A program made the position numbers and the translations under genes. Source: Auraticoccus monumenti (GTDB taxonomy: Bacteria; Actinomycetota; Actinomycetes; Propionibacteriales; Propionibacteriaceae). From it: a stretch of DNA of 64,000 bases. The stretch is taken from positions 3,100,001 to 3,164,000 of the forward strand of contig NZ_LT629688.1 of the NCBI RefSeq assembly GCF_900101785.1, in the 5' to 3' direction. Within the stretch, counting starts at the first letter, position 1, and the number at the start of each line of letters is the position of its first letter. The notes beneath the pieces were generated by a model that was given only the letters and a program-made list of their open reading frames with translations, was not told the origin of the DNA and made no database searches. Shown in pieces: positions 63,675 to 64,000 of this stretch.

Positions 63675-64000
63675 GCGGCCTGCGTCGCCTGCTGGGCACC
63701 GTCTGCCTGCTGGTGGCCGCCGTGCTGTTGGCCGGGTGCACCGAGGCGCCGCTCCCGGACCCGGTGGACCCGAGCAGCCCGAGCCCCTCGCCCCGGCCCT
63801 ACCTGACCATCGGCACCACCGACGTGATCACCCAGCCCGACCCGGCCGGGATCACCACCCAGGCCTCGAGCGCGATGGCGTTCAACGTCTTCCAGCGACT
63901 GATGACCGTGCCGCCCACCGTGGGCGACGAGGAGGTCTTCCCCAAGCCGGAGGCCGCCCAGGAGTGCCAGGTCGAGAGCGTGACCGTCTACCTGTGCATC
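63671..64000 (+). CDS. lipoprotein, probably ABC transporter solute-binding protein (3' end outside window)
   Basis: GTG 63671 overlaps the HAD stop. The frame stays open to the window end (110 codons). Signal peptide with lipobox LLAGC (Cys at about residue 21), a Pro/Ser linker (PDPVDPSSPSPSPRP), then YLTIGTTDVITQPDPAGITT and SAMAFNVFQRLMTVPPT. The start resembles family 5 (oligopeptide/dipeptide) binding proteins, which begin with a beta strand and an NVFQ/YE-LL segment. Family call needs the rest of the gene. Confidence 0.7.
   Translation, partial: MSGLRRLLGTVCLLVAAVLLAGCTEAPLPDPVDPSSPSPSPRPYLTIGTTDVITQPDPAGITTQASSAMAFNVFQRLMTVPPTVGDEEVFPKPEAAQECQVESVTVYLCI

Overview
The window is chromosomal DNA of a very GC-rich bacterium. 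Gene order (hisS-aspS-rarA-alaS-ruvX-mltG-aroECKB-efp-nusB-carAB-pyrDF-mihF-gmk-rpoZ-coaBC-metK-priA-fmt-rsmB-rpe), an actinobacterial-type integration host factor, a helicase-dead PriA, many GTG starts and many leaderless genes (TANNNT about 7 nt before the start codon) all point to an actinomycete. Propionibacteriales is my best guess, from gene order only.

Layout. 1-2700: tail of an MBL-fold hydrolase, hisS and a RarD-type transporter. 3057-5504: a large secreted beta-helix protein behind an 11-bp tandem-repeat operator-like site. 5509-15104: aspS with a long leader of tandem hairpins, two paralogous DUF4190 membrane proteins, rarA, two small membrane/coiled proteins, alaS, ruvX and mltG. 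15115-18764: aroE, aroC, aroK and aroB of the shikimate pathway, tightly packed. 18850-23630: YidD-like and pentapeptide proteins, then an ABC-2 exporter divergent from a two-component system. 23730-25917: efp, nusB, a C39-like secreted protein and a VOC protein. 26018-32623: carA-carB-pyrD-pyrF (pyrimidines). 32760-38640: mihF-gmk-rpoZ-coaBC, metK, an amino-acid permease and a universal stress protein. 38689-43169: priA-fmt-rsmB.

43213-51030 is the accessory region. A gene for a SLATT-type two-TM protein has been cut in two: the C-terminal half is at 43213-43505 and the N-terminal half at 50776-51030, both on the minus strand. The two breakpoints share the 5-mer GACTA, and joining them there restores one in-frame 180-residue protein. 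The about 7.3 kb in between is a lower-GC defence-type island. It holds a DUF4145 gene, a DUF3644 gene with an internal ochre stop, a frameshifted IS3-family element with a 3-bp target duplication, a broken lacI, a frameshifted unknown gene, a recombinase HTH scrap, and an apparently intact two-gene CBASS (CD-NTase with AGS-C domain plus HNH-SAVED nuclease) preceded by a 17-codon leader ORF. A pair of 41-42-nt direct repeats sits at the right end.

51229-64000: an NAD(P)-binding protein and a HEAT-repeat protein, then rpe, a long PhoD-type phosphatase, OsmC and PAC2 proteins, a FUSC-family exporter, metH, a HAD hydrolase and the start of a lipoprotein resembling an oligopeptide-binding protein. 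No tRNA, rRNA or CRISPR array was seen.
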